From Methylocapsa sp. S129 (GTDB lineage Bacteria > Pseudomonadota > Alphaproteobacteria > Rhizobiales > Beijerinckiaceae): DNA of 37,996 nucleotides. The notes beneath the pieces were generated by a model, which made no database searches, was not told where the DNA came from, and was given only the letters and a program-made list of their open reading frames with translations. The translations under genes and the position numbers were made by a program. The DNA lies in NCBI RefSeq assembly GCF_009765995.1, contig NZ_LMUI01000008.1, positions 31,232 to 69,227 of the forward strand. The letters run 5' to 3'. How positions within the stretch are numbered: the first letter of the stretch is position 1; each line of letters starts with the position of its first letter. This document shows, one piece after another, positions 18,059 through 26,281 of the stretch.

Positions 18059-18901
18059 TTACGACGCGGCGGATGCGCTCGACGCCCGACGTTGGCGCGT
18101 GGACATTCCAGCCGCCTGCATGAGCGCCAGCATCGCTAGAATAGTCGCGGCGTAAGCGATGAGCTGCATGCCTGTCGGCTGGTCCATATAGCCGATCAGC
18201 GTATGGAGGATGCGGCCGAGGATGCTGTCCTGCGAGAGGATGGCCGACGTGTCCCAGATCGGATCGGACCAGGCCTCAAGCCAGCCGCCCTGTTGAAGAA
18301 AATTGACCGCTTGCGCCGCTAGGCCCGCAGCGAGCAGCATGATCAGGGTCGTCAGAGCGCCGAACAGATAGCGCAGCGGGATGGCGATCAGGCCGAGATA
18401 GAGGAGAGCGGAAACCAGACTGCCGCCGAGAATCCCGAGGGCGCCCCCGACGACGATATCGATCGCCGTCGCGCCGCCTCCGGCCGCGACGCCATAGAGG
18501 AACAGCACGACTTCTGAGCCTTCGCGCAGGACGGCGACGCCGCAAACGACGGCGAGAGCCGTAAGAGGCCGCCGCCCTTCGGCGACGTCGCGTCCCACGG
18601 CCTTCAGATTGCTGGCGAGTTCGCGGCCATGGCTCGCCATCCATGCATTGTGCCAGCCGAGCATCGCAACGGCGATGAGGAGCACGGCCGCGTTCAGTGT
18701 TTCCTGACCGGAGCCCTGGAAGAGCCCTGCGATCTGTCCCGCGAAAGCGGCGACCAGACAGGCGCCCGCCAGGCCGCCAACGAGTCCCGCGCTGACCCAG
18801 AAGCCGCGTCCGGCGATGCCTCGCGTCGCCGCGAGGACGACGCCCACCACCAGGCCCGCCTCGAAGACCTCACGAAAGACGATAATCAACGCCGCCAGCA
18901 T
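18059..18901 (-). CDS. FTR1-family iron permease
   Basis: This 280-residue membrane protein has about seven hydrophobic segments. The two iron-pathway REXXE motifs of the FTR1/EfeU family are intact: REVFE in the first segment (residues about 10-14) and REGSE in the middle. It would carry ferric iron, produced by oxidation in the periplasm, across the inner membrane. It is the last gene of the porin-propeller-EfeB-cupredoxin-FTR1 operon. Its ATG follows the cupredoxin stop by 5 bp, so the two are almost certainly co-translated. Confidence 0.93.
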   Translation of the reverse strand: MLAALIIVFREVFEAGLVVGVVLAATRGIAGRGFWVSAGLVGGLAGACLVAAFAGQIAGLFQGSGQETLNAAVLLIAVAMLGWHNAWMASHGRELASNLKAVGRDVAEGRRPLTALAVVCGVAVLREGSEVVLFLYGVAAGGGATAIDIVVGGALGILGGSLVSALLYLGLIAIPLRYLFGALTTLIMLLAAGLAAQAVNFLQQGGWLEAWSDPIWDTSAILSQDSILGRILHTLIGYMDQPTGMQLIAYAATILAMLALMQAAGMSTRQRRASSASAAS

Positions 18902-18906
18902 GCCTG

Positions 18907-19248
18907 TTACTCCGAAACGATCACGCCCTGCGCCGTTTCCCGATGGAAGTCGCCAAAGAAGGGAAAACGGCCTGGACCAAGCGGCCGCATCCTCACTTTG
19001 CCCTGATCGCCAGGCGGGATCACCTTTTCGATCGCCGGGTTGCTCATTTCGAATTCGTCGGCCGTATCGTCCTGATTGGTGACGATGATGAAAAACGGCT
19101 TGCCGCTTGGGACGTGAATTTCGGTGGGCGTGAAGCGATGGTTCTTCAGCGTTAGCGAATAGGTGGCGAGGTCGTCGGCGCGCGCGGCGCCCGCAGCCGC
19201 CATGCCGAACGCCAGAATGAAAGCGACGTCACGAATTGAAAGGGTCAC
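18907..19248 (-). CDS. periplasmic cupredoxin-domain protein (EfeO-cupredoxin type)
   Basis: This 113-residue protein starts at a GTG with an excellent AAGGAG at 7 nt spacing (19252-19262); a longer open frame upstream has no such site. The signal peptide ends in GAARA. The rest is a single cupredoxin domain (KNHRFTPTEIHVPSGKPFF, EFEMSNPAIEKVIPPG, FFGDFHRETAQG). The last segments match the cupredoxin domain of EfeO, but the M75 peptidase-like domain that normally follows in EfeO is missing. It may bind copper or iron and hand electrons or iron to the FTR1 permease encoded next to it. Confidence 0.85.
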   Translation of the reverse strand: MTLSIRDVAFILAFGMAAAGAARADDLATYSLTLKNHRFTPTEIHVPSGKPFFIIVTNQDDTADEFEMSNPAIEKVIPPGDQGKVRMRPLGPGRFPFFGDFHRETAQGVIVSE

Positions 19249-19294
19249 GATTGTCTCCTTGTTGCGAGGAAAGCGTGTGAGTGCGAGCCGCTGA

Positions 19295-20590
19295 CTACGC
19301 GGCCGCCTCGAACAGCCGCTGGCCGATGAACTCGCCCTTGGCGGCGCCGGCCGGACAAGCGAAATGGCCGCCTCCCGTATTGGTGACAAACTGGTTCATC
19401 ATGTCGAAGCGCGACATTCTCTCGAAAATCTTGATGAAGCCGGTGCGCAGATCGCGCTGGTAGCACATGAAGATAAGCCCGGCGTCGAATTCCATGCCCT
19501 GGCGCCACGGCGGCCAGCGTTCGGCCGTGATATTCGCTCCATCATTGTAGGAATAGGAGCGCCGCAGGACGCGCGAACCTTCAAGGCTCGCCTGATGGGC
19601 CAGCCGGACATGCGAATTCTCCGGGACGACCGGATTGCCGTCGGGATCCTTGGCGTCAAGGTCGATCGGATCAAATTCTCCATCGGCGCCGAGCGGCGCG
19701 CCCGAGAGTTTTTTGCGCCCGAAAGTCTGTTCTTGAAACGCGACCTGTACGCGATCCCAATGTTCGAGAGCGATACGGGCGCGCCGGACGACGAGATAGC
19801 TGCCGCCGCGCATCCATGGCGGCGCCTCGTCTCCGGCCCATACGACCGCGTCCATCTCCTTGGGATCGTTCGTCGGGGGATTGCCGGTGCCGTCTTTGAA
19901 GCCCATCAAATTGCGCGGCGTTCGCTTGGCGCCATAGTCCGAGATGAAACCGGCCTGGACCCAGCGGATCTGCGCGACGCCATAGGCGAGGCGCGCCAAT
20001 TGGCGGACGGCGTGGAAGGCGACCTGCGGATTGTCGGCGCAAGCTTGCACGAGCAGGTCGCCGCCCGTGCGCGCCGGCGCCAATTGCTCGCCGGGGAAAT
20101 TGGGCAGGTCGACGAAGGCCTCCGGCCGATGGGCGCGAAGGCCGTAGCGGTCGTGTCCGTCCTTGACGAAGAGCCCGGCCCCAAAGCCGAAAGTCAGCGT
20201 CAAGCGCGACGGCGACAAGCCGAGCACATCTGCGGGATCGGGTTCAGCCGCGTAATCGCCTTCGGCGGCGATATCCACCGGCTGGCCGATGCTCAGCAAA
20301 GCGGCGGCTTCGGTCCATTGGCGCAATAGTTTTTCGACATCGGCGCGTTTGGCTGTCGTGAGATCGAAAGCCGCGAGATAAGTCTGCGCCTGGGCTGATG
20401 TCACGATGCCGCCCTGACGAGCGCCCCAGAAGGGCTCCGTAGCATCAGGCGTCTGAGCGCCGGCCTCCTGCGCGGCGGCCAGCGCCGGGGTTGCGGGAAA
20501 ATGCGAGCCGGCGACGGCGGCCAGTCCCGCCGTCGCCGCAAGAAAGCCTCGGCGCGTCGCCTTTGGCCGGTCTCGATCGCGTTCCGTCAT
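19295..20590 (-). CDS. efeB: Tat-exported DyP-type heme peroxidase, EfeB-like
   Basis: This 431-residue protein starts at 20590. It has a twin-arginine signal (TRRGFLAATAGLAAVAG), so a folded, heme-loaded enzyme is exported. The DyP motif GFKDGTGN (GxxDG, distal Asp) and the proximal-heme region NSHVRLAH are intact. EfeB/YwbN is known to oxidise ferrous iron or to act on heme in elemental-iron uptake. The start ATG overlaps the TGA of the upstream propeller gene (ATGA), which implies coupled translation and a close functional link. The cupredoxin gene follows after 46 bp. Confidence 0.93.
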   Translation of the reverse strand: MTERDRDRPKATRRGFLAATAGLAAVAGSHFPATPALAAAQEAGAQTPDATEPFWGARQGGIVTSAQAQTYLAAFDLTTAKRADVEKLLRQWTEAAALLSIGQPVDIAAEGDYAAEPDPADVLGLSPSRLTLTFGFGAGLFVKDGHDRYGLRAHRPEAFVDLPNFPGEQLAPARTGGDLLVQACADNPQVAFHAVRQLARLAYGVAQIRWVQAGFISDYGAKRTPRNLMGFKDGTGNPPTNDPKEMDAVVWAGDEAPPWMRGGSYLVVRRARIALEHWDRVQVAFQEQTFGRKKLSGAPLGADGEFDPIDLDAKDPDGNPVVPENSHVRLAHQASLEGSRVLRRSYSYNDGANITAERWPPWRQGMEFDAGLIFMCYQRDLRTGFIKIFERMSRFDMMNQFVTNTGGGHFACPAGAAKGEFIGQRLFEAAA

Positions 20591-21732
20591 GGCGTCGCCT
20601 TGGCCAGCATGTTGGTGTCGTCCTCGACGTAATAAAAGCCGCTGCCGTCCGGCGCCATGGCGAGGCCGAACAGGTCGCCGTTGCCAGGCGGGGATTGCGC
20701 CTGGTTGGAATCGATCCATTGCGCCGCCAATTGCTTGCCCGACGCCGGATCGAACTCGACAACCTGGCCATTCTTGCCGTTGCAGGCCAGGATATGGCCG
20801 CTACCCGTCGCGGCGAGCGCAAGCGGGCGCTGCAGCAGGCCGTCCTTGGTTACCGTGCGGCCGGCTCCAGCGCTGCCCCCGCGCGTCGCCGCATCGGGAA
20901 TCGCAATAATGCGGTTTTCGATCGCATCCGACACATAGAGCGTGCCGCCGATCAGCGCGAGGCCGGTCGGTCCAATCAGGAAAACATCCTTGTCGGCGCG
21001 CTGGGCGAGGCCGCTCGCAATAACGGTCTGACTGGTGACTTTCGGCGGCCCGCTCGCCGGAATCGCCAGTTGAATGCGCAGCACCGTCGCCTTGTTGATG
21101 ACGACAGGCAGGCCGGTGGCGGGATCGAGCTTGGAAGGGTCAGGAAGGTCGTAGCCTGACATGCTGACGAACAGGGTCGCCTTCGAACCATTGTCGATGA
21201 CGGCCATATTGCCCCAGGGACCGTTGATATGCGAGCCCGACCATATGGTGGCGAGTTGTCCATTGGAATCGAACACCAAGAAGCAACCATTGCCCTTGGT
21301 CGCCGTCGTGCCGTCGGTGCTCGGCGTGCTGCCGACAATCACCCACCCGCTGCTCAGCATGGTCATCGCCGTCGTAAGGCCGATGCCGCCCGGGCATTGT
21401 GGCAGATGCTGCGGCAGTTTGGCGAAGAGCGTCGTCGACCTCGTCGACGGATTGAAGTCGATGATCGTCCCGCCGGTGCCCTGCAGGTTCGACGAATTGT
21501 TGAAATTATCGACCAGCACGTCGCCTTTCTGAATCTTGCCGGACGAGGCGGGCGCGACAACGACGGCATAAGGATTGAGATCGCCATTGTCGGTAATCGT
21601 GGAAGTCAGCGTTGGGTGACGGTGCAGGCCCTCAAGCACGTTCTGCGCGCGCGCGGGAACCGCGCCGATGACAGATAATCCGACCGCACACGCAATGACG
21701 CCCATGGCGCTGCTTCGTCCAATATTCAGCAT
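20587..21732 (-). CDS. exported beta-propeller (NHL-like repeat) protein
   Basis: This 381-residue protein has a signal peptide ending in VPARAQ. The body is a series of blade-like repeats of about 45-60 residues, for example GDVLVDNFNNSSNLQGTGG, GPWGNMAVIDNGSKATLFVS, GPTGLALIGGTLYVSDAIEN and DLFGLAMAPDGSGFYYVEDD. These fit a six-bladed NHL/SMP-30-like propeller. No catalytic residues are recognised. GAGGAAAC precedes the ATG. Its stop overlaps the efeB start, so a partner or scaffold role with the peroxidase is the simplest inference. Similar propellers can be lactonases or binding proteins, and I cannot choose between them. Confidence 0.8.
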   Translation of the reverse strand: MLNIGRSSAMGVIACAVGLSVIGAVPARAQNVLEGLHRHPTLTSTITDNGDLNPYAVVVAPASSGKIQKGDVLVDNFNNSSNLQGTGGTIIDFNPSTRSTTLFAKLPQHLPQCPGGIGLTTAMTMLSSGWVIVGSTPSTDGTTATKGNGCFLVFDSNGQLATIWSGSHINGPWGNMAVIDNGSKATLFVSMSGYDLPDPSKLDPATGLPVVINKATVLRIQLAIPASGPPKVTSQTVIASGLAQRADKDVFLIGPTGLALIGGTLYVSDAIENRIIAIPDAATRGGSAGAGRTVTKDGLLQRPLALAATGSGHILACNGKNGQVVEFDPASGKQLAAQWIDSNQAQSPPGNGDLFGLAMAPDGSGFYYVEDDTNMLAKATP

Positions 21733-21777
21733 TGTAGTTTCCTCGTCTCTGTCTTCTTCACGCGCGCGGAGGGCGTT

Positions 21778-23478
21778 CTAGAAAGTGATGTTGGTGCGTA
21801 TGCCGAGGACCGCTTCGTTCTTCACCTTTTGGGTCGGATTGTTCGGATTAACGATTCCGCCTCCAGGATTGAAGACATATTGAATGTCCGGCTGGATCTG
21901 CCACCACGGCATGACCTGATATTGATAGGTCGCCTCAAGGAAGGTCTCGTTGTGGCGCGCGGGCGAATAGACGCCTGGATTATAGACGGCGGTATCGACG
22001 TCGAGGCCCGTGGCGCTATTGCTGACCCGCGCAAAGCCCATGCCGAGGCCTGCAGTATCGTCGTCGCGCCCGAAAAATGGCTCATGCATGGTGAGGCCTG
22101 CGTTCAGGCTGAAACTGATGAGGTTGCGATCCTGCAACGGCGAGAACATCGGGCGAACGAAGACGTTGATGTTGCGGTCGGGATCGTCTTGAAAGCGATA
22201 AATCATCTGATCGGCGACGGCGTAGAATGCGTAATTGCCGCGATGGGTCGCAGCGATTCCATCGCTCGCCGGATTGGCGAGCGATAGACCGGTGTTGTCG
22301 TAGTGCAGATCGGCGAAGTTTTCGCTGTCGTACCACATGCCGATCTTGTAAGTGCGCGAAAGCGGGTCCGTCTCGTTGGCCTGGACGAGCGTGCCGGAGG
22401 AGGGATAAGCGAATTGCAATTCGGCGATCGCGAGCGCGCCCCCATTGAGCGGGAAGCTCGTTCCGGACGGATTGCGCATCTGCGGATCGCCGGAATTGTT
22501 GGAAACCGGACTGCCGTTGAAGACGCCAGCGAGAAGGGTGACCGAATCGGTCACATGCACCCTTGCGCGCACGCCCAAAGCCGAAAGCGGATAAGCGGGG
22601 CCGCCGCCGGGCAGGTCGGCCGAAGGCAGCATTGGCCAGCCGAACATCGTGTTAACGAAATAGCCGGCGTTCGCGCTGCCCATGAACTCATTGTCGAGGC
22701 TCTGCTGGCCGATCTTGATGTCGACCTTGTCGTCGAACATTTTCTGCTGATACCAGAGCTCCCATAGACGGGTCGAGCGGTCAGCTTCGATGCCGCTCGC
22801 CGTTTGCAGGGTCAAAAGATTGTCGGCGCTCAGGCTTCTGCCATGCACCTGCAAGGCGCTGACATTGAACAGGCCGCCGTAAAGACCGAACGCGCGCTGC
22901 GTATCCAATTGGAGAGTGGCTGTCGTCAGGCCGTCATAGTCAAAGCCTTGACGCTGGCCGCCGCTCACATTGCCAAGAACCTCGCTTGTCTCGGTGATGT
23001 TGAGCGTCATGCCATATTTGGCCAGCATCGGCCTCAGGCCCCACATGTCCCCGAGCAGATTGGAGCTGCGCGGGGCGGTAGCCAGGAAGCCGAAGGGCCC
23101 TGACCCGCCAGCGCCTGACGAGGCGGCGGTCGCAGCGCCGGCGCCAACCGGCTGCTCAATGAACTCGCCCGAACTGGCCGCCGAAGCTGGAGCCGCCGCA
23201 GTTCCTGTCCCGACCGGGGTCTGAGTGAATTCACCCGAATTGCCCGCCACCGGCATCGAACCCGGGATGGGAGCAAGCGCGGCGCCGGGCGCCGACGACT
23301 GGGCAAAAGCGCTGGAGGCGCATAGGGCCGCCAAGGCGGTGGCGCACATCAGCGTCAAACGGCGCCGTTTTCTCTCAGAGAGTCGTTCAGTCGAGTCAAA
23401 TTGGCTCTCAGGAAGAAAAAGCAACGCAACCCCCAATGTATCGGAATGTCGGATATCGGCTGCAATAATCAGTCGCAT
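21778..23478 (-). CDS. outer-membrane porin, OprB-like, with repeated linker
   Basis: This is a beta-barrel porin of about 566 residues. The mature part carries OprB-type features: GLRPMLAKYGMTLNITETSEV, WELWYQQKMFDDKVDIKIGQ, then alternating aromatic strands and a C-terminal strand ending in ITF. The barrel is preceded by an Ala/Gly/Ser/Pro linker with two tandem 22-residue units (SGEFTQTPVG, SGEFIEQPVG). The start is uncertain: the ATG at 23478 gives a long leader, and the true signal peptide may begin nearer the ERKRRRLTL stretch. It is the first gene of the iron operon, 45 bp before the propeller gene. The solute is unknown; an iron complex or metal-organic acid is plausible from context. 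Confidence 0.82.
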   Translation of the reverse strand: MRLIIAADIRHSDTLGVALLFLPESQFDSTERLSERKRRRLTLMCATALAALCASSAFAQSSAPGAALAPIPGSMPVAGNSGEFTQTPVGTGTAAAPASAASSGEFIEQPVGAGAATAASSGAGGSGPFGFLATAPRSSNLLGDMWGLRPMLAKYGMTLNITETSEVLGNVSGGQRQGFDYDGLTTATLQLDTQRAFGLYGGLFNVSALQVHGRSLSADNLLTLQTASGIEADRSTRLWELWYQQKMFDDKVDIKIGQQSLDNEFMGSANAGYFVNTMFGWPMLPSADLPGGGPAYPLSALGVRARVHVTDSVTLLAGVFNGSPVSNNSGDPQMRNPSGTSFPLNGGALAIAELQFAYPSSGTLVQANETDPLSRTYKIGMWYDSENFADLHYDNTGLSLANPASDGIAATHRGNYAFYAVADQMIYRFQDDPDRNINVFVRPMFSPLQDRNLISFSLNAGLTMHEPFFGRDDDTAGLGMGFARVSNSATGLDVDTAVYNPGVYSPARHNETFLEATYQYQVMPWWQIQPDIQYVFNPGGGIVNPNNPTQKVKNEAVLGIRTNITF

Positions 23479-23506
23479 GTGCAGTGTGTCAACGAATATA
23501 CGACAC

Positions 23507-23585
23507 TTTAGAATGGCGCTAAGCTTCAAATTACTGTATTAGAATTAGTCCAATGTAAAAATTGCATTTTTATAATTGTTCTAAT
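23507..23585 (-). promoter_or_regulatory. AT-rich control region with TTAGAA half-sites before the porin/iron operon
   Basis: In a region much richer in A/T than the rest of the window, TTTAGAAT lies at 23507-23514 and ATTAGAA at 23538-23544. The inverted TTCTAAT is at 23579-23585. Between the last two is a small palindrome AAAAATTGCATTTTT (23557-23571). TTTAGAA/TTCTAAA are the half-sites of the Irr ICE box in Rhizobiales, but here they are spaced apart rather than fused. Assignment to Irr, Fur or another regulator is therefore tentative. Confidence 0.4.
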
Positions 23586-23590
23586 CAAGA

Positions 23591-23635
23591 AGGCGCCTGG
23601 CATGACCGCGCCTGGCGCGCCCATTCCAGGCGCCT
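23591..23635. repeat. 10-bp inverted repeat in the porin-rimP gap
   Basis: AGGCGCCTGG (23591-23600) and CCAGGCGCCT (23626-23635) are perfect inverted arms around 25 bp. The 416-bp stretch between the porin and rimP contains this, the AT-rich control region and the rimP leader. A 70-codon frame (23602-23814) beginning MTAPGAPIPGAYADLFLKG shows no recognisable family and is not called as a gene. Confidence 0.5.
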
Positions 23636-23805
23636 ATGCCGACCTGTTCCTCAAGGGTCGAGGAGCACAGGCGCGCCTCGAGCAACTCGCTCGGCGAGGC
23701 GCCCGCTTTCACCCGCGCGCGAGGCGTGGACGGATTTCGCGTGGGAATGGATTGGGACGACGCTTGCCTATTTCGGCCATATGGCGTATCGCTAGCGCTG
23801 TTGGT

Positions 23806-23879
23806 TTCTCATAGCTTCTCATTTGTTCGATGAGGAGATGGTTTGAGAGTGGGCCCCGGCCGGGACCCGCTCTTTTTTA
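23806..23879 (+). promoter_or_regulatory. candidate attenuator leader of the rimP-nusA-infB operon
   Basis: Two competing folds can be drawn. In one, CTTCTCAT (23815-23822) pairs with ATGAGGAG (23830-23837), and the flanking TTCTCA (23806-23811) pairs with TGAGAG (23844-23849). That removes the first three bases of the terminator's 5' arm. In the other, the strong terminator at 23847-23878 forms. The rimP start codon follows about 15 nt after the U tract, so transcripts of the operon should pass through this element. The effector is unknown; NusA, encoded second in the operon, stimulates intrinsic termination and is an obvious candidate for feedback. Confidence 0.5.
23847..23878 (+). terminator. 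strong intrinsic terminator just before rimP
   Basis: GAGTGGG (23847-23853) pairs with CCCGCTC (23866-23872). An inner CCC-GGCC-GGG extends the stem with one C-A mismatch. Six T follow (23873-23878). It ends about 15 nt before the rimP ATG, too close for an independent downstream promoter plus ribosome site. Confidence 0.8.
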
Positions 23880-23894
23880 TTGCCGACGGGACCT

Positions 23895-24578
23895 ATGGCC
23901 GAAAGACAATTGACCGACAAGCCAAGTCTAGCGGATGAAGCGCTCGTCAACGCCCTCGACGAGCCGCGTCTGCTGAGCGACGGCGGCGGCGCGCGGCGCA
24001 TCGCTGCGATCGCCGCGCCGGTATTGCGCGATCTGGGGTTCCGACTGGTGCGCGTGAAAATTTCGGCCGCCGATGGCAGCACCGTTCAAATCATGGCGGA
24101 GCGGCCTGACGGCTCGATGACGGTCGAAGATTGCGAACAGGCGAGCATCGCGCTCTCGCCGGTCCTCGACCTCGAAGATCCTGTGAGCCAGGCCTATCGC
24201 CTCGAAATTTCGTCTCCTGGCATCGACCGTCCGCTTGTGCGCATTTCCGATTTCCAGCGTGCGATCGGCCACGAGGCAAGAATTGAAATGGCGATTCCTG
24301 TGGGAACGCGCAAGCGTTTTCGCGGGGTTATCGAGGGGGTGGAAGCAGTAGGGCCGCATATGAACGCGCGCCTTCGCCTAGTCGGCAAGGACGACGGACA
24401 GGCCGAGCTGGCCGACTTGCCGATCAAGGATATGGACGAGGCGAGGCTCGTCCTGACCGAAGATCTGATCCGCGCGACCTTACGTCGCGAAAAGGCGGCC
24501 AAAAAAGAGCGGAAGACGCAAAAAGCCAAACCCGTACGCGGCAAGATCTTGCCCGAAAAGAGCGGCAAGACGATTTGA
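23895..24578 (+). CDS. rimP: ribosome maturation factor RimP
   Basis: This 227-residue protein is needed for maturation of the 30S subunit. The N-terminal domain carries the family pattern [42 protein letters not shown] and [17 protein letters not shown]-terminal Sm-like domain follows, then a Lys/Arg-rich tail of about 30 residues. The start at 23895 (after GACGGGACC) is preferred to an in-frame TTG at 23880 inside the terminator U tract. It is the first gene of the nusA-infB operon, and an intrinsic terminator lies directly upstream. Confidence 0.95.
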   Translation: MAERQLTDKPSLADEALVNALDEPRLLSDGGGARRIAAIAAPVLRDLGFRLVRVKISAADGSTVQIMAERPDGSMTVEDCEQASIALSPVLDLEDPVSQAYRLEISSPGIDRPLVRISDFQRAIGHEARIEMAIPVGTRKRFRGVIEGVEAVGPHMNARLRLVGKDDGQAELADLPIKDMDEARLVLTEDLIRATLRREKAAKKERKTQKAKPVRGKILPEKSGKTI

Positions 24579-24644
24579 ACGACGACTTGAACAGAACGAC
24601 CTGATGCGCGGCGACAAGCCGGCTCAGCACCATAAAGGAGAATT

Positions 24645-26252
24645 ATGATGGCCGTCAGCGCCAACAGGCTCGAACTCTTGCAGATCGTCGATGCGGTCGC
24701 GCGCGAAAAATCGATCGATCGGTCGATCGTGCTCGCCTCGATGGAAGACGCGATGCAGAAGGCCGCGCGTTCGCGCTATGGGCAGGAGACCGAGGTTCGC
24801 GCCGATATCAATCCCAAGACCGGCGAGATTCGCTTTTCGCGCCTGCTGCTGGTCGTCGAACAGATCGACAATGACGCCACGCAGATCGCCTTGGCTGACG
24901 CGCACAAAAAGAACCCGTCCGCGCAGATCGGCGACTGGATCGCCGAATCCTTGCCGCCCTTCGATTTTGGCCGCATTCCGGCTCAGTCCTCCAAACAGGT
25001 GCTGGTCCAGAAAATTCGCGAAGCCGAGCGCGACAAACAATATGACGTCTATAAGGATCGCATCGGCGAAATCATTAATGGCGTCGTCAAGCGCGTCGAA
25101 TACGGCAATGTCGTCGTGGACCTCGGCGGCAGCGGCGCCGGCGAGGCGGTGGTGCGGCGCGACGAAATGATCCCGCGCGAAATGTTCCGGCCTGGCGACC
25201 GCATTCGCGCGTTTGTTTATGACGTGAGGCGCGAACAGCGCGGGCCGCAGATTTTTCTATCGCGCACCCATCCCCAGTTCACGGCCAAGCTGTTCGCGCA
25301 GGAAGTGCCGGAGATTTATGACGGCATCGTCGAGGTCAAGTCGGTCGCCCGCGACCCCGGCTCGCGCGCCAAGATCGCCGTGATCTCCAACGATTCGTCG
25401 ATCGATCCGGTCGGCGCCTGCGTCGGCATGCGCGGTTCGCGCGTTCAGGCGGTGGTCAATGAACTGCAGGGCGAAAAGATCGACATCATTCCCTGGTCCG
25501 CCGACGCGGCGACGTTCATCGTCAACGCCTTGCAGCCGGCCGAGGTGATGAAGGTCGTCCTTGACGAAGATTCCACCAGGATTGAGGTGGTTGTCCCTGA
25601 CGATCAACTTTCTCTGGCGATTGGCCGGCGCGGGCAGAATGTGCGTCTGGCGTCGCAATTGACCGGCTGGGACATCGACATCCTGACCGAAGCGGAAGAA
25701 TCGGAACGACGCCAGAAGGAATTTGTCGAGCGCACCAATGTTTTCATGGGCGCGCTGGACGTCGACGAAACCGTTGCCCAATTGCTCGCCTCCGAAGGGT
25801 TCCGTTCGGTCGAGGAATTGGCTTTTGTCGAGCCTGCCGAACTGGCTACGATCGAGGGTTTCGACGCGGACACCGCCGCCGAGATTCAGGCGCGCGCGCA
25901 AGGACATCTGGCGCGCATCGAGGCCGAGTTTGACGAGCGCCGCAAGGCTTTGGGGGTCGCCGACGACCTCAAGTCGATTGAAGGCGTGACCACGCCCATG
26001 CTGGTCAAGTTGGGCGAAAACGACGTGAAAAACGTTGAGGATCTCGCGGGTTGCGCGACCGACGATCTTGTCGGCTGGACGGACCGCGGCGAGGGCGAAA
26101 GCAAGAGGCACGCCGGATTCCTCGACGGTTTCGACATTTCGCGCGAACAGGCCGACGCGATGATTATGAGCGCCCGCGTGCAGGCGGGATGGATCGAGGC
26201 GCAGCCGGAACCGGTGGAAGTCCAGCCGGACGAGGCCGGGGAGGGCGAATAG
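24645..26252 (+). CDS. nusA: transcription termination/antitermination factor NusA
   Basis: This 535-residue RNA polymerase-binding factor controls pausing, intrinsic termination and antitermination. It has the N-terminal RNAP-binding domain (NRLELLQIVDAVAREKSID), S1 domain (about 133-200; GVVKRVEYGNVVVDLGG) and KH1 (VGMRGSRVQAVVNEL). KH2 (LAIGRRGQNVRLASQLTGW) and a C-terminal helix-hairpin-helix region of about 170 residues with an acidic end follow. AAAGGAG precedes two adjacent ATGs, so the start may be 24645 or 24648. NusA is known to feed back on its own operon in other bacteria, which is relevant to the terminator before rimP. Confidence 0.97.
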   Translation: MMAVSANRLELLQIVDAVAREKSIDRSIVLASMEDAMQKAARSRYGQETEVRADINPKTGEIRFSRLLLVVEQIDNDATQIALADAHKKNPSAQIGDWIAESLPPFDFGRIPAQSSKQVLVQKIREAERDKQYDVYKDRIGEIINGVVKRVEYGNVVVDLGGSGAGEAVVRRDEMIPREMFRPGDRIRAFVYDVRREQRGPQIFLSRTHPQFTAKLFAQEVPEIYDGIVEVKSVARDPGSRAKIAVISNDSSIDPVGACVGMRGSRVQAVVNELQGEKIDIIPWSADAATFIVNALQPAEVMKVVLDEDSTRIEVVVPDDQLSLAIGRRGQNVRLASQLTGWDIDILTEAEESERRQKEFVERTNVFMGALDVDETVAQLLASEGFRSVEELAFVEPAELATIEGFDADTAAEIQARAQGHLARIEAEFDERRKALGVADDLKSIEGVTTPMLVKLGENDVKNVEDLAGCATDDLVGWTDRGEGESKRHAGFLDGFDISREQADAMIMSARVQAGWIEAQPEPVEVQPDEAGEGE

Positions 26253-26281
26253 CCTCCCTCTTGGACGCAGTGGAGGATCGA

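Noticed and set aside
23562-23814. Small plus-strand gene before rimP
   Set aside because: Two overlapping frames look partly protein-like, but neither matches a known family; reported as an observation only.
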